From contig CM067067.1 of NCBI GenBank assembly GCA_033980235.1, forward strand, positions 12,862,401 to 12,926,400: 64,000 bases of DNA, given 5' to 3'. The position numbers were made by a program, and so were the translations under genes. The notes beneath the pieces were generated by a model, which was not told the origin of the DNA, did not search any database, and saw nothing but the letters and a program-made list of their open reading frames with translations. Shown piece after piece: positions 42,701 to 49,600 of the stretch. This DNA is from Diadema setosum. Its lineage: Eukaryota > Echinodermata > Echinoidea > Diadematoida > Diadematidae. The stretch's first letter is position 1, and each line of letters opens with the position of its first letter.

Positions 42701-45700
42701 GAGTGATTCCAAGGGAAGTCCCATACCTCATTCAGCTGTGTAAACTGAGCCATAGTGAATTCATTGAGTGTGTAGGTGTGGCCTTTCTCCACCTTGCAGA
42801 GACCCATGTCACTGATGCGGTAGCACATCTCTCTCACGTTCAGCAAAGCTGGCCTCAGGGACTGGGGTAAAGAGAGAGCGTATCTCATGTGATGACATTC
42901 CTTTCCTGCAAGTTACATGCATGTAACTTTACCCTTTACACTTCTCAACTTGACACTATCACTTCACTCCATAGAAAAACAAGGGTACATTCTTAGACAT
43001 TCCAGGAATATACTAAAATATCTTTGACGGATAATTTTCAAAAAAAAATTCACTAATGATTGTTGTTGTAGTTGTTGTTGTTTTTTGTTTGGTTTGGTCT
43101 TCTTTTTTTTTTTTGGGGGGGGGGGGGGTGCCCTTAAAAGTCACAAGTCTCAAATATGTAATATCAAAATTCTAGGTGTTTACATATTGAAGCAAACACT
43201 GCATTTTATTTTTTCTAAACTTAAAGAGGTTTCCATGTATACATACTAACATCTAGATGCCACTAGAAATCAAGTGTGTTGGGATAGAAAACCTTGTCTT
43301 AGCTTATGTTGGTGTCACCCGCTACAACAAATGTTCACCTACCATGTGCGATCAAAAGTCTCTACTGACTCTCAATGTGAAGTTTTTATAATTTGCCAGG
43401 CAAGTTGATTCAAATCACTTACAGCGTTGACAATGAAGAGGTTCTCCTGGAGCTGCTTCTTGCAGGAGGTGAGTCGGCGGGAGCGCACGTTTTTCCTCCA
43501 CGTGGAGAACGCCTTCCACTTTCGGAACAGCGAGAAGAGGGGGATTTTGATGAGCTTGGTGTAGTAGTGATACTCCTGCTCCCAGCGGTTCAGCTCGGTG
43601 AACTCTGCCTCGCTGCCATTCCTGACTCTGGTCACACCTTTGCGGCTGATGGTGTAGTAGTCCGGTGCATAGATGTTGTTGTGTGACACAATTCTGCAGG
43701 AAACAAACACAGAATACGGAAAAATGTTTGCAAGTGAGTTAAAGTCTTTGCTCAGTCATTCCTTAAATAGACAAATCATCAGGCTTTACTCAAGTCTTTT
43801 ATACATGAAAAAACCCTGAGTACAAAAACCCTGTTCATCTGTGTAACATCCTACGCTTCCATGTCAGGTGAATTACAAAAGATCATGAAGGAAAATTATG
43901 GAGTGGGGTGATAAAAGTGTGAATGAGCGATTATTAGTCCAGGCGCAGCGACCCAGAAAAAATGACTTCGTTCAACCCACCCCGCAGAAAAGGTTTGACT
44001 GCATGGGGTGGTCGGTTGGACCCTCTGGAACACCCCTAGGTAGTATGTGATATCAAATTGTGGTATCAATGAAATTTTACAGGCCTTTTTAGTTGCGACA
44101 TGACCATATTCTTCGAGGAAGCGTCTGCGCACACTAAGACTACTACACGTACCACTAGCACTGCTACAGGCGCCAATGCCAGTGGTGCGTGTTATAGTCT
44201 TAGCGTACAAAGACTTTTTCCGCGACAAACATCGGTTTTTGCCTGCAAACTAACTTTTCACGCTAAGCTGGGGTTGGTGTAGCGTAGTTTCCAGACGTTT
44301 TTATTTCGTCTTTATTTCTCCGAGTTGAAGCAAGCCAAGTGAGAGTGCATACCCAGCGATTGTGACGCCCAAACCGTTTTTTGTGGCAATCATTGAACAT
44401 GCACCCTCACTCGGCTTAGCGCTGCAATACAGCGGGCTTCTGCACAACACACAAGCTGTAACTCAGAGAAATAAAGGCGAAATAAAAACAGCTAGAAAGT
44501 AAGACTAGGGTCGGTAACGCTTGTCGCTATTGGGGCACTGAAAATGACAAAATTATCACAGTTTTTGCATTTATTTCACGAAGGATTCATCGAAACGCCT
44601 TAAAACTATATATGTGCATGTTGCTAGAGATGTCAGCAATACAATGGGGTACATTGTAAGGTATAATATTGTGCATGGTTACCATGGTAACCGGATGCCT
44701 ACAGGTGATTGGTAACTCCCAAAAATATCTGGAATTTAGACAGGTTTGTTTCTTTTGCCTTTCGTGCACATCACTCATTGTAGATGAGCTCTACACTGTA
44801 AAATTAGTCTGGATAAAAAGGGAAAAGACGCCCAAGATTTTTCCCTCATTCTCTCCTCAGCATTAATTCATTACTGCACTTTTTGAATAAATCTACATGT
44901 CATGATATTTCATTTTATTCTCTCTCTCTCTCTCTTTCTCTCTCTCTATATATATGTATATATACATTTTTTTTTTACAATAGCTAACGAACACAAAAGT
45001 ACGCTTAATTCTTTGATGGATAATCCAGCGCACATGTATATTCCTTCTTTAGAAAGGAATTTATCGGTATTCTTGAATAAACTTCCTTTAAGAACATAAA
45101 CAATCAATTGCTTTCCTCAGCTCTTTTCCAGGATTGTTTTGAATAACCATCGCTCTGTAAATACTTGAAAGAGCTACTATAGAATATTGGCTTTGCTTTC
45201 TGTATTCATCTTATTTTTAAGGGAAATTTGTGTCCATACATTATTAAAAACTATATACATTTGCCTATGCTTTGAAGTCAAATTTGTGTTGAAAGTACGA
45301 CGGATGCAACTTTTTCATGCATTTTACTATTCGAGAATGATATCTTTCTTTCAATGGCCGTTTATTATGCCTTTGCTTACAAATTTTGCTGTAACTTGAT
45401 AATGCTTCAAAATATTCTTCACACATACCTGATGTCGTACACTTTATGCAGAAGGAAGGACATGCTTGTTAAGCTTTTTGAAATTATGGGCTTTAGTTTT
45501 TGAGTTATTGACAACTAAATTCTGATTGGATAATACTGGTTGCCATGGCAACAGAGAAAACTTCTTTAACGAAAATCAGTAAAAAATTGTGTTTTTTTAT
45601 TGCATCTATAAGATAAAAAAAAAACAATGTTTGCAGCAGCAGGAGGCATTTTGGGGGTTACCAGTCACCTTTAGGCATCCGGTTACCATGGTAACCATGC

Positions 45701-48447
45701 ACAATATTATAACTTACAATGTATCCCACTGTATGGATGACATCTCTAGCAACATGTACATATATAGTTTCATGCAGTTTTGATGAATTCTTCATGAAAT
45801 CAATGCAAAAACTGTGTGAGTTTGTCGTTTTCAGTGCCCCAAATAGCGACAAGCGTTTACCGTCCCTAGTCTTAATTTCTAGCCGTTTTTTCGTCTTTAT
45901 TTTTCTGAGTTGCAGCTTGTGTATTATGCAGAAGCCCGCTGTATATATTGCGCTAAGTGGAGTGAGAGCACACACCCAGTGATTGCGATTCGGTCGTCAC
46001 AATCACCGGGTATGCGCTCTCACTCGGCTTGCTTGAACTCTTGAAATAAAGACGAAATAAAAACGGCTAGAAACTACACTACACCGAACCCGGCTTGGCG
46101 TGAAAAGTTATTTTGCAGGCAAACCCTTGTTTATCGAAGAAAAAGTATATGCGCGCTAAGACTACTACACGCAGCACTGGCACTGGCGCCTGTAGCAGTG
46201 TAGCCTTTTGTCAAGGCCCTCTCGCTGTAATGGGCGAGCGAAGCGAGCCCAGCCGAGCGCGCCAGAGTGGTGCGTGTAATAGTCTTGACGTGCACAGACT
46301 CTTTTGCGTTTGTTCCAACAAATCATGATGAAAAGTGGCCAGTAAAATTCTACTGACACCACAATTTGGAACCACATACTACCTGGGGATGTTCATAGAG
46401 GTCCCTTCTACCACCTTGTCTGGTCAAACCTTTTCTGCGGGGTGGGTTGAACGAACTCCTTAATTAAGCCTCTTACAGGAATTAGCCCCTTGACTATATG
46501 AACAGAAGAGCACTTGAGAGTAAAAAAATGTGAGAGCATTTGGCTTACTTGAGGTTATACGGATGGTACATGATGGATGACTTTGGCACTGCTGGACTCA
46601 TGTAGAGAAAACCGAGTCGAGGCTTTTCCCTGATGGCCTGAATGATGGCAGCCATATCACTCAAGCCGACCAGCATGTCTGACCCTTGGGCCCCTGTTGG
46701 CAGGGACATGGATACCCCCTTGCTCTGTCCCCGTGGACTAGCATCCTTGGGTTCCTTTGGTGGTGTGGGTGAGCGAAGTGGGTGGCCACTGAGTGACTCC
46801 TGCAGGTTGAAGGTGAGAGAGATATTAAAGCTTCATATAAATCTTTGGTTGCTTAAATTTAGGTACAACAGTAAAGTATTCAGCCGGGGAGGGGGGACGA
46901 CGAAAGACTTAAAATAACTTGATGATACAAAAGGAAAGCACAGTGATGTTGAATAAGGCTGTTTAAGAATGTCAGTAACTGAAAAGTGGCTTACAGTTTT
47001 TATTACTGGTACCTTGAGGAGTATTTCATTAATGCCATTGATTTATCAGGCAACAGTTGAAAAGCGCTGTGACAGGTACAAGAGACCAGCAAATTGCATG
47101 AACACACCTGTTTCTGCCTCAATTCATCTGGCAGGTCTGGCAAGGGGGACGCTGAGGTGGGTCGGTCAAGCGGTTCCACCGAAGTGCACCTCTTGGACTT
47201 CTTGGAGTCGGGCTCCCCTACACTCTGGGCGGGTTGGGGAACAAGGTGGCCCTTGGCTGCTAATGCTTCCGCAGCCTTCTGTCTGATATACTCTGGCTGG
47301 TTCTCTGCTTGGAACTTTGCGAGCCCAGGCTGGCATGGAAGTGATATGGGGGTGAAGCTAGTTAGAGAAGTTGCTGAAGGATGCACTCTTTAGTTGAAGT
47401 GTAATACTGCAGCATATAACACTGCACTGTATACATTTCAGGTCAACAACAATACACAATAAAGGACAGACATCTATAAATTTGTCTGATGTGCTCAAAC
47501 ATATCATCTCATGCATATGCTACTGATATGAACATAACACATATTATCCTATGGTATTCAATATCATTAAACCAGTTTTAAATATCTAAAGTGAAAATCA
47601 ACTTCATGATCAAGTTGACTTTGATGATACAGTTATATCAAGCAAAAGGAAAGTGAAGGCAAGCTCCATTACAAAAAACAAATAAGACATACAAATAATT
47701 GTGGAAGTGACAGTCACATTCGAAGAAATTTATGACAATTTGAAATCTCATAACTTTCTCTTTCTTTTATGTGTGTTGATAAAATGCTTTCTGTCAAGTC
47801 AACTTGATCACATGATAGGTATTATTTTATCATATTGATGGCTAAATGATAGTGGAGCTGCTCATGCTGCTATTGGTAGTGGTACATATATATCAACACT
47901 AAAAATGCTAATTACTGTGATAATACATGACAGCAAGAATGTTTTATGAAGTTCACTTAGTATCAGTGCATTTGTATTTACATACTATTTCATACCTGTT
48001 CAGTTATCTATGACAAATACATACGATACCTTTATGATATGATAGTATTGATACTTCACATGGGATGTTGTATGCTACAAAGGAATGCATTATCCTGTAT
48101 TTTTCATTTAAATTTAGATAAAAACCACCACTAACTGCTGGATCTTAGCATCAGTCAAAATCAAACGACTGCAAGATTTCAACTGCATGTTGCAGGCCAG
48201 CACATACCAGGGGCTCTAGTTTGGCCGTAGTGGGTTTTGCCCTGGTGATACGCTGCGCTGGTGTTGTCCTTGCAAACTTCAGGGCTTTCTTGTTGACAGA
48301 AACTTGTTGCGGGGCGTAGGAATACAGTCGACCTTTGAGCTTTTCTGGGTCCACTCCTGGTAGATTAAAGTTCTTTGTAGGTGAACCATTGGCCCGACTG
48401 TTGACCCCATTCAGCCGTCCATTCATCCCATCCATTGACTGTGACAT
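73..48447 (-). CDS. DNAH6: Axonemal dynein heavy chain 6 (inner arm), 61 coding exons, 3' end off the window
   Basis: Motor subunit of an inner dynein arm: it hydrolyses ATP and slides axonemal doublet microtubules in cilia and flagella. Sixty-one GT-AG exons join in a consistent reading phase into 3,798 codons from the ATG at 48,447 to the donor at 72. The order is tail, linker, AAA1-4, stalk, AAA5-6, C-terminal region. Four P-loops are visible: GPAGTGKT (residues 1514-1521), GPTGGGKT (1795-1802), GTTGVGKS (2139-2146) and GVGGTGKQ (2490-2497). Assignment to DNAH6, not DNAH1/3/7/12, rests on remembered human DNAH6 matches such as [32 protein letters not shown] and [12 protein letters not shown]. 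Human DNAH6 is about 4,158 residues, so some 350-370 residues lie to the left of position 1. The two largest introns are intron 3 (2,855 bp) and intron 34 (1,642 bp). No stop, frameshift or non-consensus splice dinucleotide was seen. Exon coordinates are in the block entries. Confidence 0.95.
4136..6921 (-). CDS. DNAH6: DNAH6 exons 51-55: AAA6
   Basis: Exons: 6749-6921, 6172-6352, 5459-5638, 4982-5088 and 4136-4262; residues about 3190-3445. Recognised blocks are [102 protein letters not shown] and [12 protein letters not shown]. This last non-catalytic AAA module closes the ring and leads into the C-terminal region. Phases 2/0/0/2/0 fit neighbouring exons exactly. The intron between exons 54 and 53 contains the near-perfect palindrome at 5,293-5,352. 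Confidence 0.94.
5293..5352. repeat. Perfect palindrome, 29-bp arms with a 2-bp spacer
   Basis: The left arm 5,293-5,321 starts AAGTGATCTTTCCTCACAAG and is an exact reverse complement of 5,324-5,352; only AC separates them. It lies in the DNAH6 intron between exons 54 and 53. No flanking element was identified, so it could be the remnant of a palindromic insertion or a recent local inverted duplication. Confidence 0.9.
7423..8887 (-). CDS. DNAH6: DNAH6 exons 48-50: AAA5 and strut side
   Basis: Exons: 8717-8887, 8162-8293 and 7423-7608; residues 3027-3189. Family blocks are [36 protein letters not shown] (about 3087-3102), [20 protein letters not shown] and [22 protein letters not shown]5 has no nucleotide-binding P-loop in dyneins and none is seen; it contributes the strut that braces the stalk. 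All three exons are phase 0 and multiples of three. The introns between them (7,609-8,161 and 8,294-8,716) show no clear element. Confidence 0.95.
9312..13615 (-). CDS. DNAH6: DNAH6 exons 42-47: stalk coiled coil and microtubule-binding tip
   Basis: Exons: 13461-13615, 12568-12748, 11777-12012, 11147-11309, 10565-10647 and 9312-9549; residues about 2675-3026. Coiled coil 1 runs from about 2726 ([18 protein letters not shown]) to about 2840 ([18 protein letters not shown]). The tip follows ([57 protein letters not shown]). Coiled coil 2 lies in exon 47 ([20 protein letters not shown] to [18 protein letters not shown]). The tip contacts the doublet and the antiparallel coils signal to the ring. 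Exon 46 (83 bp) is one of the shortest. Introns here hold a MITE (9,911-10,405), loose ~65-bp repeats (10,861-11,030) and a small TA-flanked element (12,371-12,542). Confidence 0.95.
9911..10405. mobile_element. MITE-like inverted-repeat element, family A, copy 1 (intronic)
   Basis: Arms of about 125 bp (9,911-10,041 and 10,283-10,405) are imperfect reverse complements around shared words such as GGATGAGAAG and GAATGCAGCA. The same arms and total length (~490 bp) recur at 53,558-54,048. There is no coding capacity. It lies in the intron between exons 47 and 46. Confidence 0.7.
10861..11030. repeat. Diverged ~65-bp tandem units
   Basis: Three related units share GCAGATA-type starts, a CAAATTA core and TGTAATCAC ends. 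They are old and AT-rich, in a DNAH6 intron. Confidence 0.45.
12371..12542. mobile_element. Short TA-flanked inverted-repeat element (172 bp)
   Basis: It begins TACAGGGGAACC and ends GGTTCAACTGTA, so 10 of the 12 terminal bases are complementary. A TA duplication and CAG/CTG ends suggest a Tc1/mariner-type MITE. It sits in the intron between exons 44 and 43. Confidence 0.4.
14042..15218 (-). CDS. DNAH6: DNAH6 exons 40-41: AAA4
   Basis: Exons: 14987-15218 and 14042-14410; residues 2474-2674. Walker A GVGGTGKQ is at 2490-2497 and is followed by [20 protein letters not shown]. Walker B is represented by VFLFTDTQ at 2544-2551, just before the junction, and exon 41 opens with [20 protein letters not shown]. 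Exon 41 (369 bp) is the longest coding exon and includes [32 protein letters not shown], conserved across axonemal heavy chains. AAA4 is a secondary regulatory nucleotide site. The intron between the two exons has a T-run/G-run junction near 14,557-14,600. Confidence 0.95.
16042..20861 (-). CDS. DNAH6: DNAH6 exons 33-39: AAA3
   Basis: Exons: 20640-20861, 20009-20156, 18209-18366, 17938-18069, 17409-17580, 16403-16698 and 16042-16121; residues 2072-2474. Walker A GTTGVGKS (2139-2146) is split by intron 33 between Lys2145 and Ser2146. Walker B is [11 protein letters not shown] (about 2202-2212). Other family blocks are [44 protein letters not shown] and [22 protein letters not shown]3 is a regulatory nucleotide site that gates motor release from the microtubule. 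Intron 34 (18,367-20,008) is the second largest of the gene and is full of repeats, including a tandem array that copies the end of exon 34. Confidence 0.95.
16787..16960 (-). mobile_element. Possible LINE 3' tail with ATC/ATT microsatellite
   Basis: On the minus strand a GAGTGCTTTGAATC...GGTGCTATA segment runs into a TGATGA-type microsatellite. This resembles the 3' end of a non-LTR element (compare the plus-strand one at about 59.3-59.44 kb). No coding part is left. The microsatellite occupies about 16,790-16,863. Confidence 0.35.
18461..19300. mobile_element. Transposon-like repeat with ~160-bp internal tandem units and X-box palindromes
   Basis: Inverted ends TATACCCCCGCCAAAC (18,491) and GTTTGGCGGGGGTGTA (ending at 19,300) bracket at least four tandem units. 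Units are marked by CCATGG at 18,621, 18,785, 18,946 and 19,105, that is 164, 161 and 159 bp apart. Each unit carries (G/A)TTACCATGGCAAC, a phrase with TGTCTTGCACAT or a variant, and most carry a GAGGAAGTAGTT word. Non-coding. It lies in DNAH6 intron 34. Confidence 0.75.
19500..20008. repeat. Tandem array that includes copies of the exon 34 3' edge and donor
   Basis: Units contain a G run, a GCCCATACC block and an AACAATGTCATTATCATC-type block. The words CCAAGGAT-GTCTTTCTC and CCTGAATGG-TCTTCTC follow GCCCATACC at 19,607, 19,767, 19,850 and 20,001. The last one is the real exon 34 end (exon starts at 20,009 on the plus strand). The copy at 19,767 still spells ERKTILG and a GTATGGGC donor on the minus strand. 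G runs of about 11-22 bp separate the units. Confidence 0.75.
21641..24815 (-). CDS. DNAH6: DNAH6 exons 28-32: AAA2
   Basis: Exons: 24603-24815, 23755-23940, 23080-23276, 22233-22416 and 21641-21868; residues 1736-2071. Walker A GPTGGGKT lies at 1795-1802 near the end of exon 28. The Walker B-like [14 protein letters not shown] is at 1876-1889, followed by [20 protein letters not shown] and [19 protein letters not shown]2 usually binds nucleotide without turning over and supports the ring. The donor of exon 28 lies in a direct repeat (TATGAG, then GTATGAGG). The intron between exons 28 and 29 contains an inverted-repeat element and a long C tract at 24.42-24.59 kb. No missing motif. Confidence 0.95.
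24424..24588. mobile_element. Small DNA-transposon-like element with a long C tract
   Basis: The ends CAGGGGCACATACAGG and CCTGGATCCGCCACTG are roughly complementary. The right end (CAGTGGCGGATCCAGG when reversed) looks like a widespread DNA-transposon terminus followed by a G run. It lies in the DNAH6 intron between exons 29 and 28 and ends just 15 bp from the exon 28 donor. Confidence 0.5.
25513..25603. mobile_element. ~90-bp MITE, family B, copy 1
   Basis: Inverted ends TAACCCGTTGAGGACG and CGTCCTCAACGGGTTA. The interior has a CCCGAGTATACTCGGG palindrome and GGTGTCTATGGGAAATACG. Other copies are at 29,847, 54,058 and 59,727. It is intronic in DNAH6. Confidence 0.75.
25737..27363 (-). CDS. 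DNAH6: DNAH6 exons 25-27: AAA1, main ATPase site
   Basis: Exons: 27064-27363, 26550-26703 and 25737-26008; residues 1494-1735. Exon 25 alone encodes Walker A GPAGTGKT (1514-1521) and Walker [10 protein letters not shown] (around 1563-1571), so the central catalytic motifs are uninterrupted. Exon 26 carries [19 protein letters not shown], with the sensor I Asn, and exon 27 carries [23 protein letters not shown]1 is the site whose ATP hydrolysis drives stepping. All expected catalytic residues are present, so the motor should be active. Between exons 27 and 26 (26,009-26,549) no repeat was recognised. The intron between exons 26 and 25 holds two loose ~70-bp tandem units near 26,800-26,960. Confidence 0.96.
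27424..27895. repeat. Diverged tandem duplication (~235-bp units)
   Basis: The halves 27,424-27,660 and 27,661-27,895 share, in order, GCAGGTGC, a GGAAATG word, ATCAGA-ATGACC, AATGTT-CAA and CAGTGAG. The match is weak and by eye. Intron between exons 25 and 24. Confidence 0.4.
27970..36500 (-). CDS. DNAH6: DNAH6 exons 13-24: linker region (DHC_N2)
   Basis: Exons: 36348-36500, 35667-35918, 34980-35108, 34116-34229, 33239-33382, 32389-32598, 31489-31701, 30937-31214, 30207-30367, 29429-29649, 28874-28984 and 27970-28251; residues 738-1493. The linker is the lever that swings across the AAA ring in the power stroke. Diagnostic blocks are [93 protein letters not shown] (about 1152-1169) and [16 protein letters not shown]. 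These match human DNAH6 almost word for word as I remember it. Most exons in this block are phase 0 and a multiple of three long, so skipping one would keep the frame. Confidence 0.95.
29847..29937. mobile_element. ~90-bp MITE, family B, copy 2
   Basis: Opens TAACCCGTTGAGGAC and ends in a decayed inverted copy (TTGAACACGTTA). The interior is in reverse orientation to copy 1 (ATAGACACCTGCCC). DNAH6 intron. Confidence 0.65.
33430..33462. repeat. T-run/G-run junction
   Basis: A T homopolymer passes directly into a G homopolymer. Similar junctions occur near 14,557, 19,557 and 43,103. Low-complexity DNA in a DNAH6 intron. Confidence 0.8.
36212..36245. repeat. GA microsatellite
   Basis: (GA)n interrupted run in the intron upstream of exon 14's 3' neighbour. 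Another short one lies at 38,297-38,315 and a CT/TA run at 44,921-44,966. Confidence 0.8.
37105..43693 (-). CDS. DNAH6: DNAH6 exons 4-12: N-terminal tail
   Basis: Exons: 43423-43693, 42727-42861, 41433-41559, 40531-40672, 39675-39843, 38968-39239, 38419-38527, 37828-37948 and 37105-37256; residues about 238-737. Conserved tail blocks are [66 protein letters not shown] and IPSPLRCLN. The tail docks the motor on the axoneme and binds accessory subunits (actin and centrin or p28 in single-headed inner arms, known from the family). Two stretches look specific to this animal: an acidic run at the end of exon 8 ([12 protein letters not shown]) and a Gly/Asn/Ala-rich start of exon 9. The acceptor of exon 8 has a nearly pure C polypyrimidine tract. 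Confidence 0.92.
41711..41886. repeat. Tandem duplication, two 88-bp copies
   Basis: 41,711-41,798 and 41,799-41,886 are almost identical (AGAGAGCTAC versus AGAGAGCCAC near the start). The near identity suggests a recent event. Intron between exons 6 and 5. Confidence 0.9.
43966..46456. mobile_element. 2.5-kb foldback element with ~0.8-kb inverted arms
   Basis: The left arm (43,966 to about 44,730) and right arm (about 45,648-46,456) are imperfect reverse complements over their whole length. Anchors include TTCAACCCACCCCGCAGAAA, TATTTCGTCTTTATTT, GCGACAAGCG and a GGTTACCATGGTAACC palindrome in both arms (44,677 and 45,681). Smaller palindromes are nested in each arm (CTAAGACTACTACACG with its complement; AAGTGAGAGTGCAT with its complement). 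The right arm has an extra ~50-60 bp near 46,205-46,265. No transposase is visible; the loop (44.73-45.65 kb) is AT-rich. It fills most of DNAH6 intron 3. Confidence 0.8.
45539..45552. promoter_or_regulatory. Perfect X-box-type palindrome in the foldback loop
   Basis: GTTGCCATGGCAAC, a full 14-bp palindrome identical to an ideal RFX dimer site. It lies in the loop of the foldback element. Binding in vivo is unknown. Confidence 0.4.
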
Positions 48448-48500
48448 AATTACAAGCTGTGCCCCCTGGTTTCTTCTTTTTTACCTGTTTACAGAAGGGT
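46549..48500 (-). CDS. DNAH6: DNAH6 exons 1-3: start and extreme N-terminus
   Basis: Exons: 48208-48500 (coding from 48,447), 47108-47329 and 46549-46799; about 237 residues. The start is the first ATG of the spliced frame ([10 protein letters not shown]). This part is Ser/Pro/Lys-rich and poorly conserved, as in human DNAH6, but anchors match: KLEPL at the exon 1/2 junction, QPEYI in exon 2, and [14 protein letters not shown] at the end of exon 3 (human LGFLYMIPAVPRSS). Exon phases are 0, 0 and 2. The region is expected to lie at the base of the tail, where the heavy chain attaches to the doublet. Exon 3 has a lineage-specific Pro/Ser stretch. The first intron here (47330-48207) shows no recognisable repeat. 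Confidence 0.85.
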
Positions 48501-49486
48501 CTGTAAAAAAAGAACATGAATTAAAAAGGTAGGATATTAGATATCTCTGCTGTGACTTTTCCATATACCGGGCAACTGAGGTACATGATGCATATATTTC
48601 ATACAAAAGAAAGCCATTGCATGAAAGGTAGTTGATCTAGAAATGTAAATAGACCCTATACCTAGACTAGGTGGTCAATGAGTAGAAGTCTAGTAGCTAG
48701 AGACTACACAGTACTAGTACGATAGTAAACCTAGAACTCTAGTGTAGTAATAATAGATAGCAAATGACGCCTACAGGATTTTGGCTTCAAAAAGCCGGGC
48801 CACTCCACTTAGGGCCTACTTGAGTCCATATTGGCATTGCCTCCTTATTCTTGTAAATACATTGTAGCTTAATCCTATTCCTACTCGTAACAATGTCACA
48901 GATTTGTACTAACTAAACAGGGACTTTAAATGCATGAGGATCCCAAACAAGTTCATTAGATTTAAATTTAACAGTTACAGCCCCTCTGTGATAGGTGTGT
49001 AACTTACATGCACACACCTATCACAGAGCAGAGGGGCCTATATAGATTTCTAAAAATTAATCATTTTCTGTCAAGCCTAGCCCTAAATAGAACAAGCAGC
49101 TAGCAGCTAAAGTTTGGCTGGTCTATTATAGGATCCTTAAGATTTCTGAGCGTTCGATCTTTTCTAGTTTGTGATCTATAGTCTAGTATGCCGGTACGCG
49201 GTGTGGCCCATATCAGATCGCGCTGCTCTGCGCCCCAGTCCGTCAGACACCAGCAGAGGTCGGGACTGCAGCCCGTAAGTCTCTCGACAGTCTCCGGCGA
49301 ATCATCACAAGGAGCAGCAGAAACGAGCTCGCGTAGCTGCTGATTGACATTGATAGACGATCGCGATCGCGACGAATTATCAAATCAAATGTTACAGTAA
49401 CAACACCTAGATCAAAAAGAGATAAATGCCAACCATAAACAGAATCCAAGAGAAAGTGAGAGTGTAGGGCAGGTTTCAATGCTTAC
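48501..49486 (-). other. Presumed 5' UTR intron of DNAH6
   Basis: No coding exon is seen. It holds an imperfect hairpin at 48,981-49,036 with arms CCCCTCTGTGATAGGTGTGT; the right arm has five extra bases (CTCTG). A CpG-rich run with repeated GCGATC lies near 49,361-49,378. The remainder is AT-rich without recognised signals. If transcription starts inside this interval instead, part of it would be promoter. Confidence 0.4.
48981..49036. repeat. Hairpin near the DNAH6 5' end
   Basis: 20-bp arms around CTGTGATAGGTGTGT with an 11-bp loop. The right arm has a 5-bp insertion duplicating CTCTG. Confidence 0.75.
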
Positions 49487-49580
49487 CTAATGATTTACCG
49501 TTCGTTCGAAAATGCCATCCAATTCTCTTCGCATCGTTTACTCCGCCATGTTGATTCGCTTCTTCGGACCATGGCAACAC
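49487..49580 (-). other. DNAH6: Probable non-coding first exon of DNAH6 (5' UTR)
   Basis: Read on the minus strand, this GC-richer stretch ends at a consensus donor (ATTAG, then GTAAGC; GT at 49,485-49,486). It could splice to the acceptor at 48,501, after the pyrimidine run TTCTTTTTTTACAG, which leads into the coding exon. The right-hand limit (transcription start) is a guess. The exon holds two short upstream reading frames: ATG-GCG-GAG-TAA at 49,549-49,538, and an eight-codon one at 49,518-49,495. The first also fits a YY1-type ATGGCGG motif, so it may be a promoter element and not a translated frame. Another donor (GTAAATC) lies just inside the exon. Confidence 0.5.
49565..49578 (-). promoter_or_regulatory. 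X-box-like (RFX) motif at the DNAH6 promoter
   Basis: The minus strand reads GTTGCCATGGTCCG. The first half GTTGCC and the AT spacer match the RFX X-box consensus; the second half keeps only the leading GG(T) of RGYAAC. RFX factors drive cilia genes, and X-boxes usually sit close to the transcription start, as here just upstream of or in the inferred first exon. Function is inferred from the motif and its position. Confidence 0.45.
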
Positions 49581-49600
49581 AAGTTGACGAAGTTTGCCGA

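Noticed and set aside
43966..46456. Nested gene in intron 3
   Set aside because: Short frames on both strands are mirror images created by the inverted arms and contain no known domain.
73..48447. DNAH1, DNAH3, DNAH7 or DNAH12 instead of DNAH6
   Set aside because: Subfamily-specific blocks in tail, linker and C-terminal region fit remembered human DNAH6 much better; a phylogeny with all heavy chains would settle it.
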